Source: Pinisolibacter aquiterrae (GTDB taxonomy: Bacteria; Pseudomonadota; Alphaproteobacteria; Rhizobiales; Ancalomicrobiaceae). Taken from it: a stretch of DNA of 64,000 nt. Position 1 is the first letter of the stretch; the number at the start of each line of letters is the position of its first letter. Below, one piece after another: positions 38,465-48,505 of this stretch. Position numbers and translations under genes: made by a program. Location of the stretch: assembly GCF_019160155.1 (NCBI RefSeq), contig NZ_JAFNIH010000027.1, positions 1-64,000 of the forward strand, written 5' to 3'. A model generated the notes under the pieces. It was not told the DNA's origin, searched no databases, and saw only the letters and a list, made by a program, of their open reading frames with translations.

Positions 38465-41400
38465 GCCCGCGCTACGCCGAGCTTCAGGTGACGAGCCATT
38501 TCTCGTTCCTGCGCGGGGCTTCCTCCTCGGAGGCGCTGTTCGAGCGGGCGAAGGCGCTGGGCATCGAGGCGCTCGGCATCGTCGATCGCAATTCGCTCGC
38601 CGGCATCGTGCGGGCGCATGTGGCGGCGAAGGAGACCGGCGTCCGCCTCGTCGTCGGCTGTCGTCTCGATCTCGCCGACGGCATGGCGGTTCTCGTCTAT
38701 CCGACCGACCGGGCCGCCTACGGCCGGCTCTGTCGTCTCCTCTCGCTCGGCAAGCACCGGGCGGGCAAGGGGCGGTGCCGGCTCGACTGGGCCGATCTCG
38801 TCGCCCATGGCGAGGGGCTGGTCGCGGTGCTGGTGCCCGACCGCGCCGACGAGACTTGCGCGTTCCACCTGCGGCGGCTCCGGGAGGGGTTCGGCGAGCG
38901 GGCCCATGTGGCGCTCACTCTGCGGCGGCGCCCGAACGATCAACTGCGCCTCCACGAGCTCTCCGGCCTCGCCGCGGCGGCGCGGGTGCGTCCGGTCGTC
39001 ACCAACGACGTGCTGTTCCACGAGCCGGGACGGCGCATCCTGCAGGACACGGTCACCGCGATCCGCCACGGCGTGACGATCGACGGGCTCGGCGAGCGGC
39101 GTGAGCGTCATGCCGACCGCCATCTGAAGCCGCCGGAGGAGATGCACCGGCTGTTTTCCCGCTACCCGGAAGCGCTCGAGAACACGCTCGCCATCGTCGA
39201 GCGCTGTCGGTTCTCGCTCGACGAACTCGCCTATCAATATCCGGAGGAGCGCTCCCATCCCGAGCTGACGCCGCAACGGACGCTCGCCGTCCTCACCTGG
39301 GAGGGGGCCGAGCGGCGCTATCCGGAGGGGCTGCCCGAGGCCGTGCGCCGAACCCTCGAGCACGAGCTGCGGCTGATCGAGACGCTCGACTACGCCCCCT
39401 ATTTCCTGACGGTCCATGCGATCGTCCGTTTCGCCCGCTCGCGCGGCATCCTCTGCCAGGGGCGCGGCTCGGCCGCCAATTCGGCGGTCTGTTTCGTGCT
39501 CGGCATCACCTCGATCGATCCCGATCGCAACGATCTCCTGTTCGAGCGCTTCGTCTCGGAGGAGCGGCGCGAGCCGCCCGACATCGACGTCGACTTCGAG
39601 CACGAGCGGCGCGAGGAGGTGATCCAATGGATCTACGAGACCTATGGCCGCGACCATGCGGCGCTCTGCGCGGTGGTGATCCGCTACCGGGCCAAGGCGG
39701 CGGTCCGCGACGTCGGCAAGGCGCTCGGCCTGCCGGCGGATCTCACCAAGACGCTGTCGTCGCTGGTGTGGGGTCAGCCGGAGGAGGAGGCGGACCGGGC
39801 GCGGGCGCTCGGTCTCGACATGAACGATCGCCGTCTGCGGCTGACGCTCGACCTCGCCCACCAGTTGGTCGGCAGCCCGCGCCATCTCTCCCAGCATCCC
39901 GGCGGCTTCGTCCTCACCCACGACCGGCTCGACGATCTCGTGCCGATCGAACCGGCCGCCATGGCCGATCGCCAGATCATCGAATGGGACAAGGACGACA
40001 TCGACGCGCTGAAGTTCATGAAGGTCGACGTGCTGGCGCTCGGCATGTTGTCGTGCATGCGGCGCGCCTTCGACCTCCTCGACGAACACAAGGCGATCCG
40101 CCTCGATCTCGCGACCATCCCGGCGGAGGATCCGGCGACCTATGCCATGATCCGCAAGGCCGACACGCTCGGCACCTTTCAGATCGAGAGTCGGGCGCAG
40201 ATGTCGATGCTGCCGCGGCTGCGGCCGCGAACCTTCTACGATCTGGTGATCGAGGTGGCGATCGTCCGACCCGGGCCGATCCAGGGCGACATGGTCCATC
40301 CCTATCTGCGCCGCCGCGCCGGGCTCGAGAAGGTCGACTATCCGACGCCGGAACTCGAGGCGGTGCTCGGCAAGACGCTCGGCGTGCCGCTCTTCCAGGA
40401 ACAGGCGATGCGGGTCGCCATCGTCTGCGCGGGCTTTTCGGCCGGGGAGGCCGACCAACTCCGCCGGGCCATGGCGACCTTCAAACACACCGGCACCATC
40501 TCCTCCTTCGGGCAGAAGCTGATCACCGGCATGGTGGCGAACGGCTACACGGCGGATTTCGCCGCGCAGATCTTCCGTCAGCTCGAGGGCTTCGGCAGCT
40601 ACGGTTTTCCCGAGAGCCACGCCGCCTCCTTCGCGCTCGTCGCCTATGCCTCGGCCTGGATGAAGTGCCGGCATCCGGACGTCTTCTGCGCGGCGCTCCT
40701 CAATGCCCAGCCGCTCGGCTTCTACGCCCCGGCGCAGATCGTGCGCGACGCCCGCGATCACGGCATCGAGGTGCGGCCGGTCTGCGTCGCGGCGTCCCAT
40801 TGGGATGCGACGCTCGAGCCGGTCGACGCCGAGCGCGGCCGTTTCGCGGTGCGGCTCGGTTTCCGGATGGTGCGCGGGCTCGCCGAGGCGGAGGCGGCCC
40901 GGCTCGTCGCGGTGCGCGGCGAGGCGCCGGTCCACTCGGTGGAGGATCTGTGGCGGCGGGCCGGGCTGTCGGTCGCGGCACTGACGCGGCTCGCCGAGGC
41001 CGACGCCTTCCGCACCGCGCTCGGGCTCGCCCGCCGCGAGGCGCTGTGGGCGATCCGGGGCCTGCGCGACGAGCCGCTGCCGCTGTTCGTGGCGGCGGCC
41101 GAGCGGGCGGCGCGGCCGGTCGTCGAGCAGATCGAGCCGGCGGTCCGTCTCCGGCCGATGACGGCGGGCGGCGAGGTGGTCGCGGACTACGGCCACGTCG
41201 GGCTCACCTTGCGCGCTCATCCGCTCTCCTTCCTCCGCTCCGATCTGGCGCGGCGGCGGATCGTGACCTGCGCCGAGGCCGGCGCGGCGCGGGCGGGGCA
41301 GCAGGTCGAGGTCGCCGGTCTCGTCCTGGTGCGGCAGCGGCCGGGCTCGGCCAAGGGCGTGCTCTTCATGACGATCGAGGACGAGACGGGCGTGGCCAAC

Positions 41401-41613
41401 ATCGTCGTCTGGCGGGCGCTGTTCCAGGCGAACCGCCGGCAGATCCTCGGCGCCCGCCTGATCGGCATCGGCGGAACCGTGCAGCGGGAGGGCGAGGTGG
41501 TCCATGTGGTGGCCGCGCGGGTCTCCGATCTCACCGAGGCGCTGGCGACGGTCGGGGCGCGGGACGTCGGCGACGGCGTCGGGCTCCGGGTGCGGGCGCG
41601 GGACTTTCGCTGA
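38461..41613 (+). CDS. dnaE2: Error-prone DNA polymerase DnaE2
   Basis: 1050 aa, normal for DnaE2 and shorter than replicative DnaE. The PHP domain begins [17 protein letters not shown]; the polymerase active site has GRGSAANS and [12 protein letters not shown]; the C-terminal OB fold is at about residues 940-1010. It completes the ImuA-ImuB-DnaE2 mutasome. Translationally coupled to imuB by a 4-base overlap. Confidence 0.96.
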   Translation: MSPRYAELQVTSHFSFLRGASSSEALFERAKALGIEALGIVDRNSLAGIVRAHVAAKETGVRLVVGCRLDLADGMAVLVYPTDRAAYGRLCRLLSLGKHRAGKGRCRLDWADLVAHGEGLVAVLVPDRADETCAFHLRRLREGFGERAHVALTLRRRPNDQLRLHELSGLAAAARVRPVVTNDVLFHEPGRRILQDTVTAIRHGVTIDGLGERRERHADRHLKPPEEMHRLFSRYPEALENTLAIVERCRFSLDELAYQYPEERSHPELTPQRTLAVLTWEGAERRYPEGLPEAVRRTLEHELRLIETLDYAPYFLTVHAIVRFARSRGILCQGRGSAANSAVCFVLGITSIDPDRNDLLFERFVSEERREPPDIDVDFEHERREEVIQWIYETYGRDHAALCAVVIRYRAKAAVRDVGKALGLPADLTKTLSSLVWGQPEEEADRARALGLDMNDRRLRLTLDLAHQLVGSPRHLSQHPGGFVLTHDRLDDLVPIEPAAMADRQIIEWDKDDIDALKFMKVDVLALGMLSCMRRAFDLLDEHKAIRLDLATIPAEDPATYAMIRKADTLGTFQIESRAQMSMLPRLRPRTFYDLVIEVAIVRPGPIQGDMVHPYLRRRAGLEKVDYPTPELEAVLGKTLGVPLFQEQAMRVAIVCAGFSAGEADQLRRAMATFKHTGTISSFGQKLITGMVANGYTADFAAQIFRQLEGFGSYGFPESHAASFALVAYASAWMKCRHPDVFCAALLNAQPLGFYAPAQIVRDARDHGIEVRPVCVAASHWDATLEPVDAERGRFAVRLGFRMVRGLAEAEAARLVAVRGEAPVHSVEDLWRRAGLSVAALTRLAEADAFRTALGLARREALWAIRGLRDEPLPLFVAAAERAARPVVEQIEPAVRLRPMTAGGEVVADYGHVGLTLRAHPLSFLRSDLARRRIVTCAEAGAARAGQQVEVAGLVLVRQRPGSAKGVLFMTIEDETGVANIVVWRALFQANRRQILGARLIGIGGTVQREGEVVHVVAARVSDLTEALATVGARDVGDGVGLRVRARDFR

Positions 41614-41773
41614 GGCGGTCCGCGCCGGCTCCCGGTGCCGCCCGGCGGCGATCGATTGCTTCAAATGATGAAGACGAGCGGCGTGACGGCGCGCCGCTTT
41701 CTGTGGACATCAAATCACCGGCGCGGCGCGGGCGATCCTTCTCGCCCTGTGCGGTGCCGAAGACCTCGGGCCG

Positions 41774-41786
41774 GTGGACGGTCCAC
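41774..41786. promoter_or_regulatory. inverted repeat upstream of the monooxygenase promoter
   Basis: GTGGAC-G-GTCCAC, 6-bp perfect arms, centred about 110 bases before the -24 element. Activators of the XylR/DmpR family bind inverted repeats 100-200 bases upstream of -24/-12 promoters, so this is the best candidate site for the activator encoded at 46680. Only one copy was seen. Confidence 0.4.
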
Positions 41787-41867
41787 ACTGAAATTTCCGA
41801 GCAATTCTTGCGGCCGCCGATTTCCGCGCCGCGAAGACGCGGCAGGGTCGGGCCTATCGCATCGCGA

Positions 41868-41890
41868 AATTTTCCGAAATTTCGAAAATT
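41868..41890. promoter_or_regulatory. AT-rich near-palindrome abutting the -24 element
   Basis: AATTTTC (41868-41874) and GAAAATT (41884-41890) flank the 8-bp palindrome GAAATTTC. The right arm runs into the TT before the -24 GG. It may be a repressor site or a bend-promoting tract; no function is assigned. Confidence 0.35.
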
Positions 41891-41905
41891 GGCATTCGTC
41901 TTGCC
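41889..41905 (+). promoter_or_regulatory. sigma-54 (-24/-12) promoter of the monooxygenase operon
   Basis: TTGGCATTCGTCTTGCC fits the TTGGCAC-N5-TTGC pattern; the invariant GG (41891-41892) and GC (41903-41904) are exactly 10 bases apart. Transcription would start near 41916, giving a leader of about 60 bases before the tmoA-like ATG at 41978. The sigma-54 activator gene at the end of the cluster supports it. The remaining part of 41614-41977 holds no gene. Confidence 0.82.
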
Positions 41906-41977
41906 AAACATGGTCCGCGCCACGGCCGAGAGCACGGCGCCACGAAACGACGAAAGACGCGACGAGAGGGAAACGCC

Positions 41978-43477
41978 ATGGCATTGCTCGACCGATCCGA
42001 ATGGTACGACATCGCTCGTACCACCAATTGGACACCGACCTGGGTGTCCGACGCGGACCTCTTTCCCGACGTCATGACCGGCGCCCAAGGCATTCCGGCG
42101 GAGAAGTGGGAGGTCTACGACGAGCCCTACAAGACCTCGTTTCCGGAATACGTGTCGGTCCAGCGCGAGAAGGACGCGGGCGCCTATTCGATCAAGGCGG
42201 CGCTCCAGCGCTCTCGCATCTTCGAGGATGCCGATCCCGGTTGGCGCTCGATCCTGAAGTCGCATTACGGCGCGATCGCGCTCGGCGAATACGCGGCGAT
42301 GAGCGCGGAGGCGCGCATGGCCCGCTTCGGGCGGGCGCCCGGCATGCGCAACATGGCGACCTTCGGCATGATGGACGAGAACCGTCACGCCCAGCTGCAG
42401 CTCTTCTTCCCGCACGAATATTGCCCGAAGGACCGTCAGTTCGACTGGGGTCACAAGGCGTATCACACCAACGAATGGGCGGCGATCGCGGCGCGGCATG
42501 CCTTCGACGACCTGTTCATGGCGCGCTCGGCGACCGAGATCGCGGTGATGCTGACCTTCGCCTTCGAGACCGGCTTCACCAACATGCAGTTCCTCGGCCT
42601 CGCGGCGGATGCGGCGGAAGCCGGCGACTACACTTTCGCCAGCCTGATCTCCTCGATCCAGACCGACGAGAGCCGTCACGCCCAGATCGGCGGCCCGGCG
42701 TTGCAGGTGCTGATCGCCAACGGTCGCAAGGCGGAGGCGCAGAAGCTGGTCGACATCGCCATCGCCCGGGCCTGGCGGATCTTCTGCATCCTGACCGGCC
42801 CGTCGATGGACTACAACACGCCGCTCGAACACCGCAAGCAGTCGTTCAAGGAGTTCATGCTGGAGTGGATCGTCGGCCAGTTCGAGCGCTCGTTGATCGA
42901 TCTCGGTCTCGATCTGCCCTGGTATTGGGACAAGATGATCGCCGAATTCGACTATCAGCACCACGCCTATCAGATGGGCCTGTGGTTCTGGCGACCGACG
43001 TTGTGGTGGAACCCGGCAGCCGGCGTCACGCCCGAGTGCCGCGACTGGCTCGAGGAGAAATATCCCGGCTGGAACGACACCTTCGGCAAGGCCTGGGACG
43101 TGATCATCGACAATCTCGTCGAGGGGCGCACCGAGCGCACCCTGCCGGAGACGCTGCCGATCGTCTGCAACATGAGCCAGATCCCGATCTGCGCCATCCC
43201 CGGCAACGGCTGGAACGTCAAGGACTGGCCGCTCGAATACGAAGGCCGGCTCTATCACTTCAATTCCGAGATCGACCGTTGGGTGTTCGAGCAGGAGCCG
43301 GAGCGCTATCGCGGTCACATGTCGCTGGTCGACCGCTTCCTCGCCGGCCACATCCTGCCGCCCGATCTCGGCGGGGCGCTCGCCTACATGAGCCTCCAGC
43401 CCGGCGAAATGGGCGACGATGCCCACGGCTATGCCTGGGTCGACGCCTATCGCGACATCCGTCGCGCCGCCGAGTGA
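41978..43477 (+). CDS. Di-iron monooxygenase alpha subunit (TmoA-like)
   Basis: 499 aa hydroxylase large subunit of the four-component aromatic/alkene monooxygenase group. Numbering matches toluene-4-monooxygenase: di-iron ligands Glu104, Glu134, His137, Glu197, Glu231 and His234, the active-site Thr201 (FETGFTN), and pocket residues Ile100, Gly103 and Ala107 are all identical. It inserts oxygen into an aromatic ring or alkene. Toluene, benzene, isoprene or propene enzymes of this group cannot be told apart by these residues, and no catabolic gene nearby settles it. Confidence 0.94.
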   Translation: MALLDRSEWYDIARTTNWTPTWVSDADLFPDVMTGAQGIPAEKWEVYDEPYKTSFPEYVSVQREKDAGAYSIKAALQRSRIFEDADPGWRSILKSHYGAIALGEYAAMSAEARMARFGRAPGMRNMATFGMMDENRHAQLQLFFPHEYCPKDRQFDWGHKAYHTNEWAAIAARHAFDDLFMARSATEIAVMLTFAFETGFTNMQFLGLAADAAEAGDYTFASLISSIQTDESRHAQIGGPALQVLIANGRKAEAQKLVDIAIARAWRIFCILTGPSMDYNTPLEHRKQSFKEFMLEWIVGQFERSLIDLGLDLPWYWDKMIAEFDYQHHAYQMGLWFWRPTLWWNPAAGVTPECRDWLEEKYPGWNDTFGKAWDVIIDNLVEGRTERTLPETLPIVCNMSQIPICAIPGNGWNVKDWPLEYEGRLYHFNSEIDRWVFEQEPERYRGHMSLVDRFLAGHILPPDLGGALAYMSLQPGEMGDDAHGYAWVDAYRDIRRAAE

Positions 43478-43575
43478 TCGAACCGCCGCGTGCGCGACCC
43501 TCGTGCCGGTCCGCCGGGTCCGGCGCCGGCAGGGCGCGCTCGCGCTCCCCATCTCCCTTCATCGAGGAGCCGACC

Positions 43576-43836
43576 ATGGCCCTGTTTCCCGTGATCTCCA
43601 ATTTTCAGGAGGATTTCGTCCTCCTGCTGCTGCCCGTCGACACCGAGAACACGATGGACGAGGTGGCCGCCGCCGCCGCGCATCATTCGGTCGGCACGCG
43701 CGTCGCGCCGCGTCCCGACAAGATCGTGCGGGTCCGTCGCCAGGGGGCGAGCGACTTCTTCCCCCGCGACCAGCGGCTCGCCGAGACCGGCGTTCGGCCG
43801 ATGGAGACCCTCGAATTCATCTTCTGCGACGCGTGA
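43576..43836 (+). CDS. Di-iron monooxygenase gamma subunit (TmoB-like)
   Basis: 86 aa. MALFPVISNFQEDFVLLLLPVD and HHSVGTRVAP, then FFPRDQRLAETGVRPMETLEFIF, follow TmoB over its whole length (TmoB 84 aa). It is the small ubiquitin-like subunit of the (alpha beta gamma)2 hydroxylase. Starts 98 bases after the alpha gene with GAGGAG upstream. Confidence 0.9.
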   Translation: MALFPVISNFQEDFVLLLLPVDTENTMDEVAAAAAHHSVGTRVAPRPDKIVRVRRQGASDFFPRDQRLAETGVRPMETLEFIFCDA

Positions 43837-43843
43837 GGCCGCG

Positions 43844-44179
43844 ATGACCTTCAAGCCCGCCTGCACGCTCGACGACATCTGGGAAGGCGACATGACCGAA
43901 GTGGAGGTCGACGGACGGCCGATCCTCCTGGTCTGGCCGGAGGGCGGCGAGATCCGCGCCTTCCAAGGGATCTGCCCGCACCAGGACATTCCGCTGGTCG
44001 AGGGCAAGTTCGACGGGCGCACGGTCATGTGCCGCGCCCATCAGTGGACCTTCGACGCGAAGAGCGGCGAGGGCGTCAATCCCAAGGACTGCCGCCTCGC
44101 CGGCTACCCGGTGCGGATCGAGGGCGAGACCGTCCTGGTGTCGACGGAGGGGGTCGCCGCCCTCTTCGCCCACACCTGA
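43844..44179 (+). CDS. Rieske ferredoxin (TmoC-like)
   Basis: 111 aa Rieske [2Fe-2S] protein. Ligands are Cys44 and His46 (CPHQ) and Cys63 and His66 (CRAHQ). It carries electrons from the reductase to the hydroxylase. Seven bases separate it from the gamma gene. Presence of a Rieske carrier separates this group from soluble methane and phenol monooxygenases. Confidence 0.94.
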   Translation: MTFKPACTLDDIWEGDMTEVEVDGRPILLVWPEGGEIRAFQGICPHQDIPLVEGKFDGRTVMCRAHQWTFDAKSGEGVNPKDCRLAGYPVRIEGETVLVSTEGVAALFAHT

Positions 44180-44184
44180 ACCAA

Positions 44185-44214
44185 CGAAAACGAAAACGAG
44201 AACGAGAACGAGAA
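44185..44214 (+). repeat. hexanucleotide tandem repeat CGARAA x5
   Basis: Two copies of CGAAAA followed by three of CGAGAA in the 58-base spacer between the ferredoxin and effector genes, 9 bases before the ribosome site GGGAGGA. It is an all-purine-rich simple repeat in otherwise GC-balanced operon DNA. Confidence 0.85.
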
Positions 44215-44237
44215 CGATCGAACGGGAGGAACCCCAC

Positions 44238-44552
44238 ATGAGCACCCACGAGGCCGCCGAAGGCTATCGCAACAATAGGGTCGGACCCATCCTGCGCGCC
44301 GGTCCGCTCACCGCCGGGATCATCGAGGCGGCGGAAGAAGACAATCCGGGCAAGACCATCCGCGTCGACGACAAGGTCGCCTATGTGCGCATCGACACCG
44401 ACGGCGAGTTGATCCTCCGGCGTTCGACGCTCGAGCGCACGCTCGGCCGGGCGTTCCGCATGTCGGAGTTCGAGGTGAACCTCGGCTCCTTCGCCGGGCG
44501 CATCGAGACGACCGACGAGCACATCCGCTTCTACTACGAAAAGACTCTGTGA
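44238..44552 (+). CDS. Monooxygenase effector protein (TmoD/MmoB-like)
   Basis: 104 aa (TmoD 103 aa). NNRVGPILRAGPLTAGIIEAAEEDNP and the VDDKVAYVRID stretch are typical of the cofactorless effector that binds the hydroxylase and gates oxygen and substrate. GGGAGGA lies 7 bases before ATG 44238, behind a hexamer repeat. Confidence 0.93.
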   Translation: MSTHEAAEGYRNNRVGPILRAGPLTAGIIEAAEEDNPGKTIRVDDKVAYVRIDTDGELILRRSTLERTLGRAFRMSEFEVNLGSFAGRIETTDEHIRFYYEKTL

Positions 44553-44566
44553 CCTCGGGGGAAACG

Positions 44567-45553
44567 ATGACCCAGCCCGCACTCGCCCAGCCGCTGAAGA
44601 CCTGGAGCCATCTCGCCGCCCGCCGCCGCAAGCCGAGCGAATACGAGATCGTCTCCACCAATCTCCACTACACGACCGACCGTCCCGACGCGCCGTTCGA
44701 GCTCGATCCCGATTTCGCGCCGGCGGCGTGGTTCAAGCGGAACCGCAACGCCTCGCCCTTGACGCACCCCGACTGGAACGCCTTCCGCGATCCCGACGAG
44801 ATGGTCTATCGCACCTACAACATGATCCAGGACGGCCAGGAGAACTACGTCTTCGGCCTGTTCGATCAGTTCTCCGAACGCGGCCACGACACGATGCTCG
44901 ACGCGTCCTGGGCGCGGCATCTCGCCCATGTCTATACCCCGGCGCGCTATCTCTTCCACACGCTGCAGATGGGCTCGGCCTATCTCTGCCAGATGGCGCC
45001 GGCCTCGACCATCTCCAACGTCGCCACCTATCAGACCGCCGATTCCCTGCGCTGGCTGACCCACACCGCCTACCGCACCCGGGAACTGGCCAAGACCTTC
45101 GACGGCTTCGGTTTCGGCACCGGCGAACGGGCGATCTGGGAGGGCGAGGCGGCGTGGCAGGGGTTCCGCGAACTCGTCGAGCGCGGTCTCGCCACCTACG
45201 ACTGGGGTGAGCACTTCGTCGCCATGAATCTCGTCGCCCGGCCGGCGGTGGAGGAGGCGGTGCTGCGCGGTCTCGGTCAGGCGGGGCGGCACAACGGCGA
45301 CAATCTCATCGGTCTCCTGTGCGACGCGCAGCTGGTCGACGCCGATCGTCACCGCCGCTGGGTCGCGGCGCTGGTCAAGATGATGCTCGAAGAGGACGGC
45401 AATCGCGCGGTCCTCGGGGGGTGGCTCGCCAAATGGGCGCCGCTCGGCGACGCGGCGATCGACGCCTATTGCGCACGCCTGCCCGATGCGCGCGACACCG
45501 CCGTGGCCGCGCGCGAGGCGGTCGCGGCGTGGCGTCACGGTCTCGGTCTGTGA
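44567..45553 (+). CDS. Di-iron monooxygenase beta subunit (TmoE-like)
   Basis: 328 aa (TmoE 327 aa). The beta subunit has the same ferritin-like fold as alpha without the iron ligands and makes the structural core of the hydroxylase. [19 protein letters not shown] and the [17 protein letters not shown] stretch are typical. ATG 44567 with GGGGGA before it is preferred over an in-frame GTG at 44549 that overlaps the previous stop. Confidence 0.93.
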   Translation: MTQPALAQPLKTWSHLAARRRKPSEYEIVSTNLHYTTDRPDAPFELDPDFAPAAWFKRNRNASPLTHPDWNAFRDPDEMVYRTYNMIQDGQENYVFGLFDQFSERGHDTMLDASWARHLAHVYTPARYLFHTLQMGSAYLCQMAPASTISNVATYQTADSLRWLTHTAYRTRELAKTFDGFGFGTGERAIWEGEAAWQGFRELVERGLATYDWGEHFVAMNLVARPAVEEAVLRGLGQAGRHNGDNLIGLLCDAQLVDADRHRRWVAALVKMMLEEDGNRAVLGGWLAKWAPLGDAAIDAYCARLPDARDTAVAAREAVAAWRHGLGL

Positions 45554-45567
45554 CGAACGAGGGACCG

Positions 45568-46569
45568 ATGAGCCATCGGATCGAACTGGAGGGCGGAGGC
45601 GTCTTCGACGTCTCCGCCGACGAGGACACGCTGCTGCGCGGGGCGCTCCGCGCCGGCATCGGCTTCCCCCACGATTGCAGCGTCGGCGGTTGCGGAAACT
45701 GCCGGTTCGACCTCGTCTCCGGCGAGATGGAGACGCTGTGGACGGCGGCCCCCGGCCTCTCCGAACGGGATCGACGGCGGGGCAAGCGCCTCGCCTGCCA
45801 GTCGCGTCCGCTCGGCGACTGCGTGATCCGGGTGCGCCCCGCGGAGGAAAATCGCCCGGTGGTGGCGCCGCTCCGTCGCGCTGCCCGGCTGGTGGCGCGG
45901 ACGGCGATCACGTCGGAGATGTCGGAATTCGTGTTCGCGGCCGAAGGTCCGGCGGCCTTCGTCGCCGGTCAATACGGCCTGCTGCGGGTGCCGGGCGCCG
46001 AGGGCGTGCGCGCCTATTCCATGTCGAACCTGCCGAACGAGGCGGGGGAATGGCGCTTCGTCGTGCGCCGGGTGCCGGGCGGGCGCGGCAGCACCGCGCT
46101 CTTCGACACGGTCGCGGTCGGCGACGTGCTTCCGCTCGACGCGCCCTACGGTCACGGCCATTTCCGCGAGGCGGTGGAGCGCGACGTCGTCCTGATCGCC
46201 GGCGGCTCGGGCATCGGGCCGATCGTCTCGATCGCCCGCGCCGCTCTGCGGGCACGTCCCGAACGGCGGGTGCTCGTCTTCGAGGGCGCGCGCACTCGGG
46301 CCGATCTCGGCTTCGCGACGCTGATGGGTGCCGATCTCGCCGGGGTCGCCGACTACGTGCCGGTTCTCTCCGCCGAGCCGGAGGGGAGCGACTGGGCGGG
46401 GGCGCGCGGCTTCGTCCACGCGGCGGTAGAGGCGCGCCTCGTCGATCGCCGCGAGGCCTGCGAGTTCTATTTCGCCGGGCCGCCGCCGATGATCGAGGCG
46501 CTCCAGGATCTCCTGATCCTCCGGTGGACGGTGCCGGTCGAGCGCATCCACTACGACCGCTTCTTCTGA
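45568..46569 (+). CDS. Monooxygenase NADH reductase (TmoF-like)
   Basis: 333 aa. An N-terminal plant-type [2Fe-2S] domain (Cys37, Cys42, Cys45, Cys77), an FAD domain (RAYSMSN near residue 150) and an NAD domain ([12 protein letters not shown]). It feeds electrons from NADH to the Rieske ferredoxin. Last structural gene of the A-F operon, 14 bases after beta. Confidence 0.94.
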   Translation: MSHRIELEGGGVFDVSADEDTLLRGALRAGIGFPHDCSVGGCGNCRFDLVSGEMETLWTAAPGLSERDRRRGKRLACQSRPLGDCVIRVRPAEENRPVVAPLRRAARLVARTAITSEMSEFVFAAEGPAAFVAGQYGLLRVPGAEGVRAYSMSNLPNEAGEWRFVVRRVPGGRGSTALFDTVAVGDVLPLDAPYGHGHFREAVERDVVLIAGGSGIGPIVSIARAALRARPERRVLVFEGARTRADLGFATLMGADLAGVADYVPVLSAEPEGSDWAGARGFVHAAVEARLVDRREACEFYFAGPPPMIEALQDLLILRWTVPVERIHYDRFF

Positions 46570-46578
46570 CACGGGCGA

Positions 46579-46613
46579 TCTCGCCGGGACCGGGGCCCCT
46601 CGGCTCGGCGAGA
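46579..46613 (+). terminator. possible hairpin between reductase and activator genes
   Basis: TCTCGCCG and CGGCGAGA lie 19 bases apart, with GGGGCCCC inside the loop, 9 bases after the reductase stop. It may separate the structural operon from the activator gene; weak as a terminator. Confidence 0.35.
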
Positions 46614-46679
46614 GACGATGGAAAGACGCGAATGAACAAGCGTATAACCCGTGGAACAAGAACGATGGGAGGAACGGAC

Positions 46680-48407
46680 ATGTCGGCCGCCGACACGTCT
46701 GCCAAACGGGGAGGCGGGCTCGGCGACGTCCACGTCCCCGAAATTCACGATCTCGCCAATCGGCTCCGCTTCGCCCCTCAACAGGGGCGGATCTGGCTCG
46801 ACGACCAACGCATGATGCTGATGCACGTCAGCTCGCTCGGGGCGCTGCGGCAGGAGCTGATCGAGAGCCTCGGCAAGGAGACCGCGCGCGGGCTCATCAC
46901 TCGCATCGGCTATCAGGCCGGGGCGAGCGACGCGGAGATGGCCAAGAAGCTGCGTTCGGGATCGAGCACCTACGACAACTTTCTCGCCGGGCCGCAACTG
47001 GTCTCGCTCGAGGGCATCGTCCACTGCGAACCGATCTCCCTCGACATCGACGTCGGCAAGGGTCGTTATTTCGGTGACTTCCGCCTGATCGATTGCGCCG
47101 AGGCGGAGGCGCATCTGGCGAGTTACGGCATCGCCGACGAGCCGGCCTGTTGGATGTTGGTCGGCTATGCCTGCGGCTATACCTCGACCTTCATGGGTCG
47201 GCCGATCCTGTGGCGCGAGACCGAATGCAAATGCACCGGCCACAGTCAATGCCGGGTCGTCGGCCGTCCGGCCGAGGACTGGGGCGAGGACGCGGCCGAC
47301 GATCTGCGCTTCCTCCAGATCGGCGATTTCGTGAAGTTCAATCCGACCTCGCCGGACAAGTTGCCGGCCACCGCCCGCATCGCCGCGCGCGGTCCGGCGA
47401 GCGGCGAGAACGACTTCGGCATGGTCGGCATCTCCAGTGCCTTCAACTCGGTCTGCCATCTCGTCAAGAAGGTGGCGCCGAGCGAGGCGACCGTGCTCTT
47501 CCTCGGCGAGAGCGGCGTCGGCAAGGAGATCTTCTCGCACAATCTCCATCGTCTCAGCCGCCGCGCCGACGGACCCTTCGTCGCGGTCAACTGTGCCTCG
47601 ATCCCGGAGCAACTGATCGAATCGGAACTGTTCGGGGTCGAGAAGGGCGCCTTCACCGGGGCCACCGTCTCGCGCCCCGGCCGCTTCGAGCGCGCCCACG
47701 GCGGTTCGCTCTTCCTCGACGAGATCGGCACGCTCAGTTTCACAGCCCAGGGCAAGCTCCTGCGCGCCCTGCAGGAGGGCGAGATCGAGCGGGTCGGCGA
47801 TCACAAGGTGCGCAAGGTCGACGTGCGGGTGATCGCGGCGACCAACGTCAATCTGCGCGACGCGGTCAAGGAGGGATCCTTCCGCGAGGATCTCTTCTAT
47901 CGCCTCAACGTCTTTCCGATCCGGGTGCCGCCGCTGCGCGACCGGCGCGACGACATTCCGTTGCTGATGAACTGGTTCATGCGCCGCTCGGCGGCCAAGC
48001 ACGGCAAGACCATCACCGGCTTTCGCGAACGGGCGGTCGACGCGCTGATCAATTATCGCTGGCCCGGCAACATCCGTGAGATGGAGAATCTGGTCGAGCG
48101 CGCGGTCATTCTCGCCGACGAGGGTGGGGCCCTCGACCTCTGCCATCTCTTCACCACCGGCGAGGAGGTGACGTCGACCACCTTCGTGGTCCAGCGCGAC
48201 GGGGCGCTGTCGCAGAGCGTCGACATGGACGAAATCGACTTCACCCAGGGTCCGGGCGGGCTGCCGACGCTGGCCGACACCGAGGCGCGGATGCTCCGGT
48301 TGGCGCTCGCGGAGGCGAAGGGCAATCTGTCGCTCGCGGCGCGGCTCCTCGGCATCAGCCGCGCGACGCTCGCCTATCGGCTGAAGAAATACGACATCGC
48401 ATCGTGA
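46680..48407 (+). CDS. XylR/DmpR-type sigma-54 activator
   Basis: 575 aa: an N-terminal effector-sensing XylR_N domain (about 20-130), a V4R domain (about 150-220; [19 protein letters not shown], with Cys residues of its metal site), an AAA+ domain with GESGVGKE, the sigma-54 contact loop GAFTGA, and a C-terminal Fis-like HTH ([19 protein letters not shown]). It should activate the -24/-12 promoter at 41889 when a hydrocarbon binds. Of three in-frame ATGs I chose 46680, since GGGAGGA lies 6 bases before it; starts at 46632 and 46665 lack a ribosome site. Confidence 0.93.
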   Translation: MSAADTSAKRGGGLGDVHVPEIHDLANRLRFAPQQGRIWLDDQRMMLMHVSSLGALRQELIESLGKETARGLITRIGYQAGASDAEMAKKLRSGSSTYDNFLAGPQLVSLEGIVHCEPISLDIDVGKGRYFGDFRLIDCAEAEAHLASYGIADEPACWMLVGYACGYTSTFMGRPILWRETECKCTGHSQCRVVGRPAEDWGEDAADDLRFLQIGDFVKFNPTSPDKLPATARIAARGPASGENDFGMVGISSAFNSVCHLVKKVAPSEATVLFLGESGVGKEIFSHNLHRLSRRADGPFVAVNCASIPEQLIESELFGVEKGAFTGATVSRPGRFERAHGGSLFLDEIGTLSFTAQGKLLRALQEGEIERVGDHKVRKVDVRVIAATNVNLRDAVKEGSFREDLFYRLNVFPIRVPPLRDRRDDIPLLMNWFMRRSAAKHGKTITGFRERAVDALINYRWPGNIREMENLVERAVILADEGGALDLCHLFTTGEEVTSTTFVVQRDGALSQSVDMDEIDFTQGPGGLPTLADTEARMLRLALAEAKGNLSLAARLLGISRATLAYRLKKYDIAS

Positions 48408-48466
48408 CGGAGGGGCGTCGTGACCGCCGGCCCGCGGTCGGTCGACGGCGTGGACGAGGGAAGTGT

Positions 48467-48495
48467 CCGGAGACCCGAACGGGTCGGGCCTCCGG
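48467..48495. terminator. hairpin between convergent activator and lyase genes
   Basis: CCGGAGACCCGA and TCGGGCCTCCGG pair over 12 bp with one mismatch around ACGGG. It lies between converging stop codons and could terminate in both directions. Confidence 0.6.
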
Positions 48496-48505
48496 GGATG
48501 TGGGA

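Noticed and set aside
44549-44566. GTG start of the beta subunit overlapping the effector stop
   Set aside because: The ATG six codons later has a good ribosome site and matches the family N-terminus.
41978-46569. Soluble methane monooxygenase
   Set aside because: A Rieske ferredoxin is present and the alpha subunit follows toluene-4-monooxygenase in length and residues; MMO operons lack a Rieske carrier.
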